Shown: one piece after another, positions 22,414-35,887 of the stretch
How the letters are laid out: each line of letters opens with the position of its first letter
How positions within the stretch are numbered: the stretch's first letter is position 1
From: Orobanche coerulescens
Lineage: Eukaryota > Streptophyta > Magnoliopsida > Lamiales > Orobanchaceae
Length of the DNA: 64,000 nucleotides
Direction: 5' to 3'
Assembly: GCA_033398695.1 (NCBI GenBank)
Contig: CM065805.1
Location: forward strand, 168,369,787-168,433,786
Translations under genes and position numbers: made by a program
The notes under the pieces: model-generated
Database searches by the model: none
Told to the model about the DNA's origin: nothing
Seen by the model: only the letters and a program-made list of their open reading frames with translations

Positions 22414-24483
22414 AGCTTCTTAGGACTTGCTGGGTATTATCGCCGCTTTGTAGAGGGATTTTCCAAAATTGCTCGTCCGCTCACTCAGCTGTTACAGAAA
22501 ACTCAAAAGTTCACATGGAATGAGAAGTGCCAGGCTGGTTTTGACGAACTTAAGAGGAGACTGACGACAACACCTATATTAGCGCTGCCAGAGGGAACTG
22601 ATGGATTCATGGTATACAGCGACGCTTCAAATCAGGGTTTGGGTTGTGTGTTGATGAAGAAGGATAAAGTGATTGCTTATGCTTCTCGGCAATTGAAACC
22701 GTACGAGGTTAATTACCCGACTCATGATCTGGAGCTAGCAGCTGTGGTCTTTGCCTTGAAAATTTGGCGGTATTATTTGTATGGCACTCATTGTCAGATC
22801 TTTACAGATCATAAGAGCCTCAAGTACATTTTCAGTCAGAAAGAATTAAACATGAGGCAGAGAAGGTGGCTGGAATTGATCAAGGATTACGACTTGGAGA
22901 TTCTCTATCATCCGGGGAAAGCGAACGTAGTAGCCGATGATTTGAGCCGTAAACCTGTTTCTCTTCGAGTGTTGGAAGCACTTACGTCCCAAACCAGTAT
23001 TCAACGAGAACTGATCCGCGAGGGGATTGAAGTATGGGCACCAGGAATCCAAGGGCAACTTTATGTGATGGAACTGACTTCATCACTAGTCGAGGAGATC
23101 AAGTCTAAACAATTGAACGATTCTCTGATCCTTCGATTATGTGACGAAGTAAAGAAAGGAAAAGCCCCAGGATTCGTGATACAAGACGATGGAGTTCTGA
23201 GATTTCAGATTCGACTTTGCGTTCCCGAGGATGATGATTTGAGACGGACAATTTTGAAGGAAGCTCATAGCGCGCCCTATTCTATTCACCCAGGCAGTAG
23301 TAAGATGTATAAGGATTTAAAGAAAAACTTCTGGTGGGGGAATATGAAGAAGGACGTAGCGGAGTATGTTTCGAAGTGTTTGACTTGTCAGCAGGTTAAG
23401 ATTGAACATCAACGACCTGCCGGAATGTTAAAGCCGCTTTCGATCCCTGAGTGGAAGTGGGAGGATATCTCGATGGATTTCATCACTAGTATGCCAAGGA
23501 CTAGAATGAGAATGAACATGATTTGGGTTGTAGTTGATCGACTAACCAAGTCGGATCATTTCCTGGGAATTAAAGATACATGGGGACCCGAGAGATTGGC
23601 GCGAGTATTTATTGCGGAGATAGTCAGATTGCATGGGACGCCAAAGACCATTATTTCGGATCGAGATGGCCGTTTTGTGTCACACTTCTGGAAAGCAGTT
23701 CACAGGGCTTTGGGGACTGAGCTCAACTTTAGCACAGCTTATCATCCCCAAATGGATGGTCAGTCTGAAAGAACTATACAGACAGTAGAGGACATGCTTA
23801 GAGCTTGTGCATTAGATTGGTCGACTGATTGGGAAGTTCACTTGCTCTTGATCGAGTTCACCTATAATAACAGTTGGCATGCTTCTATTAAGATGGCACC
23901 ATTTGAAGCTTTGTACGGGAGAAGATGTCGATCACCCCTATGTTGGGATGATTCTTCGGATTTTATCGGGACGGAACCGGAATTGATTATTCAGACTCAA
24001 GAGAAGATAGCCTTGATTCGAGAGAGACTGTTGACTGCCCAGAGTCGACAGAAGTCTTATGCAGATGTACGTCGTTGCCCTCTAGAGTTCGACGCTGGGG
24101 ACCATGTACTATTGAAGGTGTCTCCTACGCGAGGGATTTTCCGTTTTGGGAGGAGAGGCAAACTTAGTCCGAGATATATCGGACCATTTGAGATCCTCGA
24201 GAGAGTTGGAGATTTAGCATACAGGTTGGACTTACCGCCATCGCTGAGTCACGTTCACAATGTGTTTCACGTATCCCAATTACGGAAGTATGTACCGGAC
24301 CCCAGTCACGTCATTGATTTCGACGAGATCGAAATAGCTAATGATGGCACCTTCGAAGAGAGACCAATCAAGATACTTGAGAGCCGGATCAAACAACTGA
24401 GGAATAAACCAATACACTTGGTTAAAGTACAATGGTCACGACACGGAGTCGAAGAGGCCACTTGGGAACGGAGGACAGTATGA
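22414..24483 (+). pseudogene. Element A RNase H, integrase and chromodomain
   Basis: The frame is open from after the TGA at 22411 to 24480. RNase H spans about 22600-22960 ([38 protein letters not shown]). Integrase has the HHCC zinc region ([14 protein letters not shown]; 23280-23400) and the core triad: Asp of MDFITS (23476), Asp of IISDRDGRF (about 23659) and Glu of GQSERT (about 23767). The tail [19 protein letters not shown] leads to a chromodomain around [18 protein letters not shown] (24355-24420). Close to the end, near 24470, a one-base loss shifts the frame to a stop at 24481-24483; the usual final residues are readable in the next frame up to about 24515. Confidence 0.9.
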
Positions 24484-24525
24484 AGGCTAGATATCCAGAG
24501 TTGTTTTCATTTTAAGTTTCGGGAC

Positions 24526-24550
24526 GAAACTTCTTTTTAGGGAGGAAGGA
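24526..24550 (+). other. Polypurine tract of element A
   Basis: ACGAAACTTCTTTTTAG then GGAGGAAGGA lies directly before the 3' LTR. The lead-in is shared with elements B and C. Confidence 0.8.
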
Positions 24551-26904
24551 TGTAATACCCGAGATTTCTGACTTGTGATATTGTAATCGTTGTACTTGAT
24601 CTGAGTATTATTCTCCGTATTTTATAATCCGATGTTGTCGAGCGTATGATTTCATGTATGTGATTTGCAATTTGTAATTCTGCGCATGTAGCGCACGCTA
24701 TCGGCTATGTGTAGCGTGCGCTAACGTGGATTCATAGCGCACGCTACAGAGGGTCATTAGCGCACGCTATGCATGGTCAATTTGATTGAGACGTGCGGTA
24801 GGTGAGGTCTGGCCGGGGGACCCCTGTCGGATCGTGTCGGGATGTACCTGGATGGCTTTCGGGAAAAGCCGAGTCAACGCCTTAGCGCACGCTACAGGTA
24901 TGTGCATAGCGCGCCCTAAGTGCTGAGTACAGTTAAGTTAGTGAGTCGTTAGCGCACGCTACGATCAGGGTCTAGCGCGCGCTAATAGCCATTTCTTATA
25001 AATAGGACATCATCCTATTCGTGATTTCAGTTCTTTCTTCTCCCATTACCCGAATTCTTACACTTAGAACATAACTTCCTTCATCCTAAACACTTCATAT
25101 CAACATCCTAGTTCGTGATTGAAGATCGTATATCATTGGAGATTGGTGTTCAAGCTTTCGGTGTTGGATTGCTTCAATTTCCTCCGTGTTCTTCACTACC
25201 TTGAGGTAGGTGATTCTTCACCAATACTAGTAGTGTTCTATAGGATGTTGATCATGTTCATCTAGTCAGTTAGATTCGTTATTAGTCGTACATCATGTGT
25301 TAGAAGGATAGTTTCGACGTTTCGACACTTATTCATCGTATGATCCATTGAACCTTTTTGTATGTGGATTCCTAAGCATTTTATGTATCTTCAAAACCAA
25401 TCGACCAGTATATGAAGATTACCTAGTTCGTATGTTTTACGTAAGGAATCATATGTTTGGGACTTGGAATAATCGGAACTTGGAATACTTCTTAAAGATT
25501 GAAGATGAGATATGATGTTGAGATGATTATCCATATAATTGTACCTCATGATCATGGAACTTCCACAAACCTTATTAGCATGACATGCTTGAGGATGACT
25601 TGTTGTAGCAACATAGAATTCATGATTTCACCACCTTTCAACCCAGTTTTTCCGTTAGCAGTATTCTGCCATGCAAGGTTAGCGCACGCTAACATATGTG
25701 AGTTAACGTGCGCTATCGGGGTTCAGTTAACGCACAATACGTATGTAGCGTGCGTTATGTATCAGCCGATTCAAACTGTCAGTTCGTGGCTAGCGCACGC
25801 TAGTCTTACACGATAACGTACGCTAACAGGCATGCTTAGCGCACGTTACGTAGGATACATAGCGCACGCTAAGCAGTCCAGGCAGATTGTTTATTTTGAA
25901 CTTTTGGGCCGTAGAACGAATTGTTAGGCCATCGTTCGACTTGAGATGATTTGTATATCATTCCTTTTGTTAAGGTTCGAGCTTGTTACGTTGATCGAAG
26001 GAGGCGGCCTTCGAGTGTGTTGAGATCATCGAGGTGTTTCGTCCTTGCCATTTTCGAGGCAAGTATCATATATCGAGTTCGATTTATATTGAAACTTTGA
26101 TCATGCTTGTGGTTTTGTTCATATTGTTGAATATGAAATGTATTTCTGAAAATTCTCGTGATATTCGTTGATATTTGTTCGTATTGATGAACATATTGAA
26201 ATGCATATGTGTATGCATAGTTGATTGATTTATGGTATAAATGATCCGAGGGGATCATGAGGATCTATGTTGAGGGCGCTGGATCGAATGTCCACCATGC
26301 GTTGGTCCGACGGGATCATCATGGGGATCTATGCTGAGGGCGCTGGATCGTTGGACGGGTTTTCCACCATGCGTTGGTCCGACGGGATCATCATGGGGAT
26401 CTATACCAAGGGCGCTGGATCGCTGGATTAGCCTGTGTTGTGTTGATGGAATCGTGAGGATTCGCATCATTGGATTCCAGTGGCGGAAGTCCGTTTTGCA
26501 TGTTCTATGATGCATTGATGATTTATTGTATGATGATACTTGTACTAGCATTGTTTTGCTAACCCCTTCGGGGGTGGACATTGTTTTGATGTTCAGGTAG
26601 CCGAGGAGCGGGGAGGCAACCACAGTACCGACAGGACGATGAAATGGCTCAGTGATGTGGTTGATGTTATTGTTATTATGAATTGTCTTCTTGGTTCGTT
26701 TAGTACTCGAGTACGTCGGTTTTAATAAGGTCATTTCGATATGGTTGTATAAGTTAACTCATCTGATCGGTTGAATCAAATCTGTATTTGAACTTCAGTT
26801 GTTCGATTGAATTATTTTTACACTTCTTTTAAAATTAGCCTTGTAAATCCTTATCTAAAGGGTTTACGGCACTGTAATTATTCCGAATATCTCGGGGTGT
26901 TACA
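24551..26904 (+). repeat. 3' LTR of element A (2354 bp)
   Basis: Direct copy of 17297-19645 with about 30 substitutions and two small indel clusters (near 25820 and 25876). It carries both palindrome arrays (24689-24984, 25680-25871), TATA box at 24997-25004, tandem repeats (26240-26420) and an intact UUCG hairpin (26562-26575). Confidence 0.95.
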
Positions 26905-27640
26905 GGTTGGTTGTTTATATCACTTGGCTCACAGAAAATTTCCAAAAGTAAGTATACTAATTAAACCATAAGTTATAGTGTTATATGATGATGGCAGGTA
27001 CAAAGCTGTAAGAACACAAGGGTTCTTATAGTAGTTTGAAGCAAACTCTTTTAAGTCCAATCGGCTCCATACAGGAGGTATGCACTAGAAACAAGGAACA
27101 CGCAACAATCCTTAACTCTAAGAATACACAACATGTTTCATCATTCACAAATATTGATACGTCTGGATTAACAACAACATCGTTGACACAAATTGGTGTT
27201 CAATTAGACTTGAATCTTCTTCACTTCTTTCCACACAGGTATGAATATAGATTATGCAAAGCACTTTCTTCCCACACTAATTTGGTAATTCAATATACAC
27301 AAGATTGAAATCTTCTCAACCACTGGTGTTGTAAAATTGGTTCAGAACAACAACTTTTATCTCTCGTGTATATCATTGTAGGATGTTGTTCTAAAGTTGA
27401 GAACTTAAATGCTTTTTAGATTTGTTGTAGGATAGTAAGTTGTATGCTTGTCAAAACTTGATTTATTAAGTTCATTCGTGTTTGCTCGAGTCCTCCTTCA
27501 TGGCTATTAATAGACTTAGAAAATATGTCGTTCATAAGTACAGCTATTGTTGGTTGGTGAGATATTGACAACTCTGATGGGCTATTCAGGGAACTTAAAT
27601 TAAACTTATCCATGCTGTCTCAGTATTAAAAGATCTCTGA
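26905..27640 (-). repeat. LTR of copia element D, part 2, and unassigned flank
   Basis: It begins with the right target duplication GGTTGG (26905-26910) and continues the D LTR on the minus strand. I cannot place the far end of the LTR; probably it lies before about 27400. No gene is visible. Confidence 0.45.
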
Positions 27641-28539
27641 AATCTTAGGCATCATAAATGTTGTATTTGGACTCGAGCATGTGGTCCAAGAAATGCAGTC
27701 ATATCTTCGAATTAAATGCATTGAAATCGTGAGTGCTTTAGGAATAAAATATTCCTCTAGTCACATGGTAATGCATGTTGGAACTTCATACTATAGGAAT
27801 CATTTGTGATATTCTGTATGTGGAGCCTACAACAAAAGCCATTGTATCCTCAAATGATCCTAACAGAATGTCCACTAGTTACAAGATACTAATTGTGTTT
27901 TAAGTATGTCTTAAATGAGCAATTTTATGGTCACTAAATACCATGAACCTGATATTGATGCCCACTATTTACAACTCATAATGAGGGAGATCAGTATAAA
28001 TAGTAGCATTCTAAGATGCATTTCGAGCACATCAGATCGAAGCATTTTTGCATAGGGAATTATAGCTTCACGCAAGCGTAAAGTACTTTGCTCAGTTCTT
28101 GTATTTTTACAGTTTGTTGGAGCTTTCTTTTCTGGTGCGCTACAAAATCGAAGACGCTAGCAGTTGTATCTTTGAGGATAATATTTCTGATCCATTGGCA
28201 CTTACATGACATAATTATCTTGTAAAAAGAGTTTTCTCGCCTCAACTTTTATGTATTTTACAGTAACATTTTTCAGTAATTTATTTATGTTTCCAGTTTT
28301 ACTTTTTCTTTGCACTAGAATTGTAAGAACAATATTACTGTTTCATAGATTTCTTTTCCACTTTGTAATTTCCTCTTCGACAAAATCTCAAAAATCACAA
28401 GCCAACTATCAAGATGTTTATTGACATGAATGTTACGGCCTACTCTAGTTCGAAGTCTCTTTTTCCTGCTATTTCTATCATTTCCTATATAGGCAGAGAA
28501 GACAAAAAAATTCAATGGTGTTGATTTAAACCAATGGCA
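27641..28539 (+). other. Probable 5' LTR and leader of copia element G
   Basis: AT-rich with no coding signal. TATAAATAG at 27995-28003 could be the LTR TATA box. LTR ends and a primer site are not recognisable, so the assignment rests on position before the G gag. Confidence 0.35.
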
Positions 28540-30694
28540 ATAAAAGATGCTACTTCACCAGACCACTCTCGGTTTGGCAAAATATTTCAAAGATGATCCT
28601 TCAATCATTTCTAGAAAAGAGATCGATATTGAGAAACGCACTGTGTTTAAAGCTTGGAGGCACGGTGATCACGTTAGCCAGAACTATGTCTTAAACATGC
28701 TTAGCAATAAACTCTAAGATATGTATAATATTGTGAAACTTCTACAAAACTCTGGGATTCTTTGGAAATTAAATATATATACTGAGGATTCCAGAGTGAA
28801 GAAGTTTGTTATCGCCTAGTTTCTGGATTCTAAGATGGTTGATGCAAAGACCATATTGTTTGAAGTCTAAGAGTTGCAGCTGATCGTACATAAGATTCAT
28901 GCAGAGGGCATAACCCTACGTGAATATTTTCAGGTGGCATGTGTGATTGAAAAATTATCATCATTCGGCTGGAAATATTACAAAAACTATTTGAAACACA
29001 AGAGAAATGAGATGTCTTTACGGATTTGGTTGTCCATCTTTGTATTTAGGAGGATATTCGAAAATCTGAGGCTAAGTCGGGCAAGTCTTTTGTTCTGAAC
29101 CAAGCACGTGCGAACTTGATAGAGCAGGGCAACTCCTTTGAAGTAAAAGTGCCACAAGTGATAAAAAGGAAGCATCCTGCCAAGGGTTATGGCCTGTTTA
29201 AGATGAACGTAATGGATGTGCATCGTGTACCAGAACCAAGTATTAACGAAAATCCTTGCAAGTTTGCTTATATGTTTGAGTTGTTTTATTTATGGCATGT
29301 TAGATTAGGACATGTAAATCTAAATGCTATAAAAAGATTAGTAAATTTGGAACTACTTCTAACTTCTAAGATTGATTCACAAAAGAGAGGTGAAATCTGT
29401 GTTGAAGCCAAAGTGGAAAAAATTACCATTTTATTCTGTGGAAATGAATACTGAACCTCTAGAGTTGATATATACATACGTATGTGATTATAAAATATTG
29501 CAAAGTAGAGGTGGTAAATAGTATTTTATTATTTTTATTGGTGATTGCACCAGATATTGCTACTTATATTTGCTAAGAGGCAAAGATGAAGTTATTGAAG
29601 TTTTTAAGAAATGTAAGACTGAAGTTGAAAATCAACTTGGAAAAAATATTACAATGGTTGGAAGTGATAGAGATGGAGAATATGTCGCACCTTTTGAATA
29701 ATTTTGTGCTACTTCAGGCATAATTCATCAAATGATTGCACCCTATGCTCCCTAGTCTAATGACTTCGCTGAACATATAAATAGAACTTAGAAATGATGA
29801 ATGCCATGTTGATCAAATTAGAGCTAACCGAGAATATGTGGTGAAGCAATTTTAATGATTAATTACATATTGAATAAAATTCCACTTAAAGGGAAAGATA
29901 AGATTCTTTACGAGTTCTAAAAAAAATGTAAGCCTTCTTATAAGTACTTTAAAGTGTAGTGATATTTGGCTAAGATTGCTATACCTAAACTAGAACAAGT
30001 TAAATTTGACCAAAAATGTTCGATTATGTGTTTATAGGATACTACATAAAATAGTATGGCATACTGATTTCTGGTATATAGATTAGAAAAAGTTGATATA
30101 AATGTGGGTACCACAATTGAGTCGAGAAATGCGAAATTTTTTGAAAATATTTTTCCATATAAATATAGAGCAGAACCTAGTTCTAATAAGAAAACTTATG
30201 AAACTGTTATGCATTCTACCCCTAATGGTGCAGAACCGAGAAATTAAGAACCAAGATATGGTAAAAGGGTAAAAATGGTAAATTTGTTCGGACCAAAATT
30301 TGCATGTATATGTTGGATGAAGAACCAAGTTTTATCAAATAAGCTCTATCCACCCCTGATGCACCATTTTAGGAAGAAGTTATTAATAGTGAAATAGAGT
30401 CCATTATGCAGCATCACACTTAGGAGTTGGTTGATCTGTATTCGGGTTGTAAGCTTTTGGGATGCAAGTGGACCCTAAAGAGGAAATATAAGCAGATAAA
30501 TCTATTGACAAGTTTAGAGCATGGCTGGTTGCCAAAGGGTTTAAACAAATAGAAGGATACAATTTCTTCAACGCTTACGCACCAGTAACTAGGATCGCCT
30601 CTAGTCAAGTGATTCTTTCAATTGTTGCCTTGTACAATCTTGAGAATCACCAAAGGGATGTGAAGATTGCGTTTCTGAATGGTAAATTAGAATA

Positions 30695-30761
<67 letters not shown>

Positions 30762-31860
30762 ACAACTTGAGGGGTTTTGTTGCACTAGGTCAAGAGAAAA
30801 AGGTGTGAAATTGATGAAGTCATTGTATTGACTTACACAAGCTCTGTAACAGTGGCATGTTAACTTTGATAACACTATGTTATCAAATAGTTATAAAATC
30901 AACGAGGGTGATAAACGTTTTATGTCAAATGTGCATAAAACGCATATGTCATAGTATGTGTACATGTAAAGGACATGTTGATCAGGGGCAGCTGTCATGA
31001 TTTAATCATAGACACAAAGAGAATGCTAAAAGAAATCTTGACATAAAATACATGGACATTGCTGATGTTGTCCTTGGAATTAAAACTAATAGATATCAAG
31101 ATGGATTTATCTTGTCACAATCTCACTACGTTGAGAAAATGCTCAAGAAAATTAATGTCTATAATGGTCCAATTTCCAGACGTCCACGGATTTAAGGATA
31201 TTAGCTAACAAGAGCTGAACCAGTTGCTCAACTTGAATATTCATGAGTAATAGGGAATCTACTGTACTTAACAAATTGTACACGTTCAGACATGGCCTAT
31301 ACAATTACCAAATTGAGTAGATATACGAGAAATCCACCATGAGCATTGGATGCATTGAAAATGATATTAAAGTACTTGAAGTACACCACAGTTTATGGAC
31401 TACACTACACAAGATACCTGATTGTACCCCAAGAGTATTATGATGCTAGTTGGAGTTTGGATTCTAAATATTCTAATTTCACTAGTGGATATGTATTCTG
31501 TATTAGTGGTGGAGCCATTTTATGGAAATCCACCAAACAAATGTGTATAGCTCTATCCACCATGAAATATGAGTTCATAGCTTTAGATAAAGCTGGCGAA
31601 GAAGAATAATGACTTCATAATTTTGTGGAAGATATTCCATGTTGGAGTAAGCATGTGCCACATGTGATGATTCATTGTGATATCCAAGCAGCTATTAGTA
31701 GATCACAGAGCAATATGTAGAACGGAAAGTCTATACATACTCGTCGAAGACATAATATTGTAAGACAATTGATCCAAAATGGTGTTGTATCTATAGACTA
31801 TGTCAAGTCCAAGGATAATCTTCCAAACTCGCTCACTAAAAGGGTCAAATCAAGATCATT
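28540..31860 (+). pseudogene. Element G: Ty1/copia gag-pol pseudogene
   Basis: Order on the plus strand is copia. Gag of the UBN2 type lies at about 28620-29090 (FKAWRHGDHVSQNYVLNML, SRVKKFVIA). GAG-pre-integrase is at 29116-29454 (LWHVRLGHVNLNAIKRL). Integrase remnants follow over 29520-29900, then reverse transcriptase over about 30395-30860 and RNase H at 31346-31800 (SWSLDSKYSNFTSGYVFCISGGAILWKS). Stops and frameshifts break every part, and the usual Gag zinc knuckle is not seen. A dinucleotide repeat at 30698-30760 sits inside the reverse transcriptase. This is the oldest-looking element in the window. Confidence 0.8.
30698..30760. repeat. (AT)n(AG)n microsatellite inside copia G
   Basis: An AT run to about 30745 followed by AG to 30760. 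It lies between AFLNGKLE and NNLRGFVALGQEKKVC, exactly where related copia proteins have a short Glu-Ile-Tyr-Met stretch. Confidence 0.9.
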
Positions 31861-31941
31861 TGTGAATTGTTAGATGTAATGAGTTCAAAATCAACAAATA
31901 TAAAGTACGATATAGTGGTAGTTCAACGATGTTGAATGAAG

Positions 31942-31949
31942 ATCCCATG
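31942..31949 (+). repeat. Target site duplication of hAT element (left)
   Basis: ATCCCATG here is repeated exactly at 47415-47422; 8 bp is the hAT hallmark. Confidence 0.85.
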
Positions 31950-32295
31950 CAGAGGCTGATTTGGACCATAGTCTTAGTGGTCCTAGGACCACCCAGAATA
32001 ACAAAAAAGCTCCTAGAGTAAATGGCATATATATCAAGAATTCCTCATTTGACCCATCTATTCATGGACACAACAACTTTTGGGAGTTTTTTTTGACACA
32101 CTTTAATTTTTTTATCTAAAGATTAAAACTTAAAACCCTAGTATGCTACCTATTTTTCTGACTTCTCACTTTTGATTTCTAAACTGAATCAGCGCCTCCA
32201 CCCCACCTGCCGACCATTGTCTCGGAATCTCATATCTCCATTATGCTGTTGCGCTTGTGCCTCCTCCGCCGGACCAATTCAGCCTACACGTATGT

Positions 32296-32309
32296 TCAGT
32301 TCCTATATT
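32296..32309. repeat. Target site duplication of LINE (left)
   Basis: TCAGTTCCTATATT is repeated exactly at 37623-37636. Confidence 0.85.
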
Positions 32310-32503
32310 TTTTTTTGATCGGTAAATAAATATGTATTGATCAAAAATGTTGGTGAAAGATCACCACGGGACGAACCCGGTACAAAATGCGAGAGGATAA
32401 CCACAAGTTGGCAACTCTCTCGTACAGAAATCAAACAAGCATAAGATCATGCAAGTGGGTAACCACAAGTCGGTTCCTCACTCGAACCAAAACGAAAGCA
32501 AAA

Positions 32504-35500
32504 TCAACAAGAATGGCCAAGCATGTTCCAAGGGGCCTTCCTTTCCAAATATGTTAATACATGTGGGTATAGTGCATAAACAGATCTATAGACATGTATC
32601 TGGATCTTCCTGACAATGTTGTCCATGTTCGGCACTTCGTTCTCAAAAATCTTCCTATTCCGAGCTGACCAAATGTGGTACACGGTCGCTGCCAGTGCGG
32701 CCTTCTTCCCTTTGGTTTGCCATCCAGCGCCTCTGATTTCTTTTTTAATCCACTTGAGGGCACTCTTGAGCGTAGTCATCCGCCGACTTAAGCCAATCCA
32801 TTTCCGGATTGCAGTCCAAATTTGCTCACTGACCCTGCATTCAAAGAAAATGTGTGCTGCTGTTTCATTATGGGTGTTACATAGAACACACCTCGGATCT
32901 AGCTCAATGAACCCAAGCCTATCCTTGGTTCAGAGCCGAGATAGTGCGCATAACCATAAGATGAATGAGTGTTTGTGTGTATTACAGGGCCCCCAGACAA
33001 CTCCCTTCCAAGGGACACGAGCACCTCTTAGTCGGAAAAAATCATAACTACTACTCAAGTCATTAGTATGATGAACAACACTCCATTTTTGGAGAGCGGC
33101 GGCAGCTAATTGATGATTACCCAGTCTCTCAATAATGACGTTTCGTGTGGCAAAAAGATTTTTAAAGAGGGGTGAGTTCTCTTTGTGTATATGCCAGTCC
33201 CATAAAGATACTCCCCGTAGGTACACTTGGTGAATCCATTTGTACCATAGCGAATCCTTTTTGGCTTGAATATTCCAAAGTGTTTTAGCAAGCAGGGCCT
33301 GATTCCAGGCTTTAAGGTCTCTAAATCCGAGACCCCCTTCCGACCGAGGAAGGCAGATGGTATGCCACGCAACGGGTGCACCCTTGGAGCCCCAAAGGAA
33401 CCGACGGCAGATTTGGACAATCCTGGTGCGAACGGTAGCAGGGAGCGGGAATATGCTCAACCAAAAACATTCAACACCCTGCAAAACAGATCTAATTAGT
33501 TCCGAACGTCCCGCGTACGAAAGAGTGGAGGAATTCCACACATTGACATAGGAAGCGATTTTATCCACAAGCACGTTGAATTGCCCCACGGTAATACGAT
33601 CAGCCGAGAGGGGTACGCCAAGGTAGCGGAATGGCATGACTCCTTCGGTCAACTGCGTGTCCCTAAGAATGGTGCTGGTTACAGGACTATTAACCCCAGC
33701 CATGTAAATGTTGGATTTAAGCACGTTCATCTGGAGGCCCGACATGGCCCCAAATTCTCTCAGACTGTCCATAAGAATTTTGATGGATTTTTCATCTCCC
33801 CTTGAAAGGAGCATTAGATCATCCGCAAAGGCTAGGTGAGTAATCCCAAGCTTATCACATTTCGGGTGAAATTTAAATCCCGACCCCTTGACCGTTTTAG
33901 ACTTGATGAGTCTAGAGAAGTATTCGAGGCATATAACAAAAAGATAGGGAGAAAGTGGGTCCCCTTGTCGCAGCCCTTTGGCCCCTTTGAAATGCCCACA
34001 TAATTTGCCATTAACCGAAATCGAACAGGATGTGCTTGTAACACATTCCATAATCCAGCCCACGAAGCTTTGAGGGAAGCCCAGCCCGACAAGAACTTGT
34101 CTTAGGAAGGTCCAAGCTATTGAGTCGAAGGCCTTTCTAAGATCAATTTTAATTGTGCACTTCGGTGATATTCTTTTACGCAGGTATTTCCTTAGTAATT
34201 CCTGCATAAGATGAATGTTATCCACCATATTTCGCCCCTTAACGAAAGCAGCTTGGGCCTCGTCAATTATAGAGTTCATAACCGTGCTCAAACGTGCTGC
34301 TATAATTTTGGAGCAAATCTTATATATGACATTACAGCAAGCAATTGGACGGTAATCGTTGACACTAGATAAATGGTTGGATTTTGGAACAAGCGTGACG
34401 GCTGTATGGTTGATTTGTCGGAGCATCCTGCCGGAACGAAAAAATTACATTACAGCCGCGGTCACATTTGGCCCCACTGTGCCCCAACTTCTTCGGAAAA
34501 ATGTAGATGTGAACCCATCAGGCCCCGGAGATCTTTCTCCCGCTATATTGTTCAGCGCACTTTTAATTTCCAGGTCTGTAACGGGTCCAGACAAGTACTC
34601 ACAATCTTCTGCAGATATAGTCGGCCCCGAGTGGATAACAGAAATATCAATTTCCTCGGTATTCACTTTTGTCCCCAAGAGCTCTTTGTAGTAGCCCACA
34701 AATTCTTTTGAAACCTCGTCCAACGAGGTGGTGCTATTACCGTCGTTTCTAATCACTGTGGCAATGAAATTTCGTTTCACGTTGCGCTTAACAATAGCAT
34801 GAAATAATTTGGTGCACTTGTCGCTATGTATTTGAAATTGGGTCTTCGCTTTTTGCTGGAAAAAGTGCTTCTCTGCCTTACCCAGATTAAAAGCGGTATG
34901 TCTAAGGCTCGGTAGGTTGGCTCGGGTTTCTGCATCATTCGGGTTATCGTGAAGCTTCTGTTGAGCTTCTTTTAATTTCTGTTTCGCGACTTTCGCCCGG
35001 ACTGAAATGTGGGAAAAGTGCTTGTTATTAAGCTCCTTCAGCTTTGTTTTTGTAGCCTTAAGCTTGTTACAAAGGATGAATTGTGCAGTGCCGCACACAT
35101 CTTCTTGCCAGGCCTCTTCAACAATGGGAATGAAATTTTCGTGCTCTGTCCACATGTTAAAAAAACGCCAAGGTGTCCCTCCGCTTCTCGAATGATCAAA
35201 GATCGATATCACGCAAGGTGAATGGTCTGAGATTCCAGGTGGTAGAAAGGTGGCATGGGCAAAGAAATCGGCTTGAACCCAATTGTCGTCCACCATGGCC
35301 CTGTCTAACTTTGTCCAAACTGAATTATTGGTCCAAGTGTGATAAAACCCCGAAGACTGAATATCCGCTATATTTAGTGCTTCGCAACAGTCCCCGAAAT
35401 CAATAATATCCTTGGTGACCACCGGCTCACCATTGATTCGTTCTTCAGGCTTAAGAACTGAATTAAAATCACCCAAAAGAAGCCAGGGCAGGTTGTTTGC

Positions 35501-35887
35501 TGGCTTCTTCTCCTCCAAATTATTCCAAAGGAGCTTTCTCTCCGAATTTGAATGAAGCCCATAAATGTAACTAACAAAGAAGCGATGTTTACTAACTTTG
35601 CAAGTAACGAAAGCATGGATCACTTGTGGGTGTATGTCGGTTACCACAAGATCTACTTTCTCAGGGTTCCAAAGGATTGCTATCCGACCTCTATCAACTA
35701 CTCCAAAATTACAGTTGAAACTCCAACTTTTCAAGCGTTTTTCAACAAACCATGAAAGACGGCTATGATCCGTTTTAGTTTCTATAAGTCCCAATACATC
35801 AACTTTATTTTCTCGGATGAGATTGAGTACCTCATCTTGTTTTAGGGGCGAGTTAAAGCCCCTAATATTCCATGCAGCCATAATCAT
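32504..35887 (-). pseudogene. LINE ORF2: endonuclease and reverse transcriptase, two in-frame stops
   Basis: About 1128 codons in one frame. The N-terminus is an APE-type endonuclease (MAAWNIRGFNSPLKQDEV, LLGDFN, GISDHSPC; residues about 1-230) that nicks target DNA. Reverse transcriptase follows from about residue 450 (CTIKIDLRKAFDSI, KGLRQGDPLSPYLFVICLEY, and FADDLMLLSRGD). The C-terminal zinc-finger region (CVLCNTHNETAAHIFFEC) ends at 32504. Stops at 34445-34447 (just before FFRSGRMLRQINH) and 32930-32932 interrupt an otherwise open frame. The start ATG overlaps the ORF1 stop by 4 bp (35884-35887), suggesting termination-reinitiation. Confidence 0.9.

Larger units (their letters stand above)
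17297..26904 (+). mobile_element. Element A: near-complete Ty3 chromovirus (Tekay/Del-like)
   Basis: It has two full LTRs (17297-19645 and 24551-26904), a primer site, a one-frame gag-pol region (19882-24483), a purine tract and a target duplication. A hand comparison of the LTRs gives roughly 30 differences over 2350 bp, about 1.3%, so it is relatively young. The coding frame contains three premature stops and an end-frameshift, so this copy cannot make a full polyprotein. It inserted into the LTR of copia element D. Confidence 0.93.

Noticed and set aside
33266..33551. Plus-strand frames across 33266-35800
   Set aside because: They are antisense shadows of the LINE ORF2.
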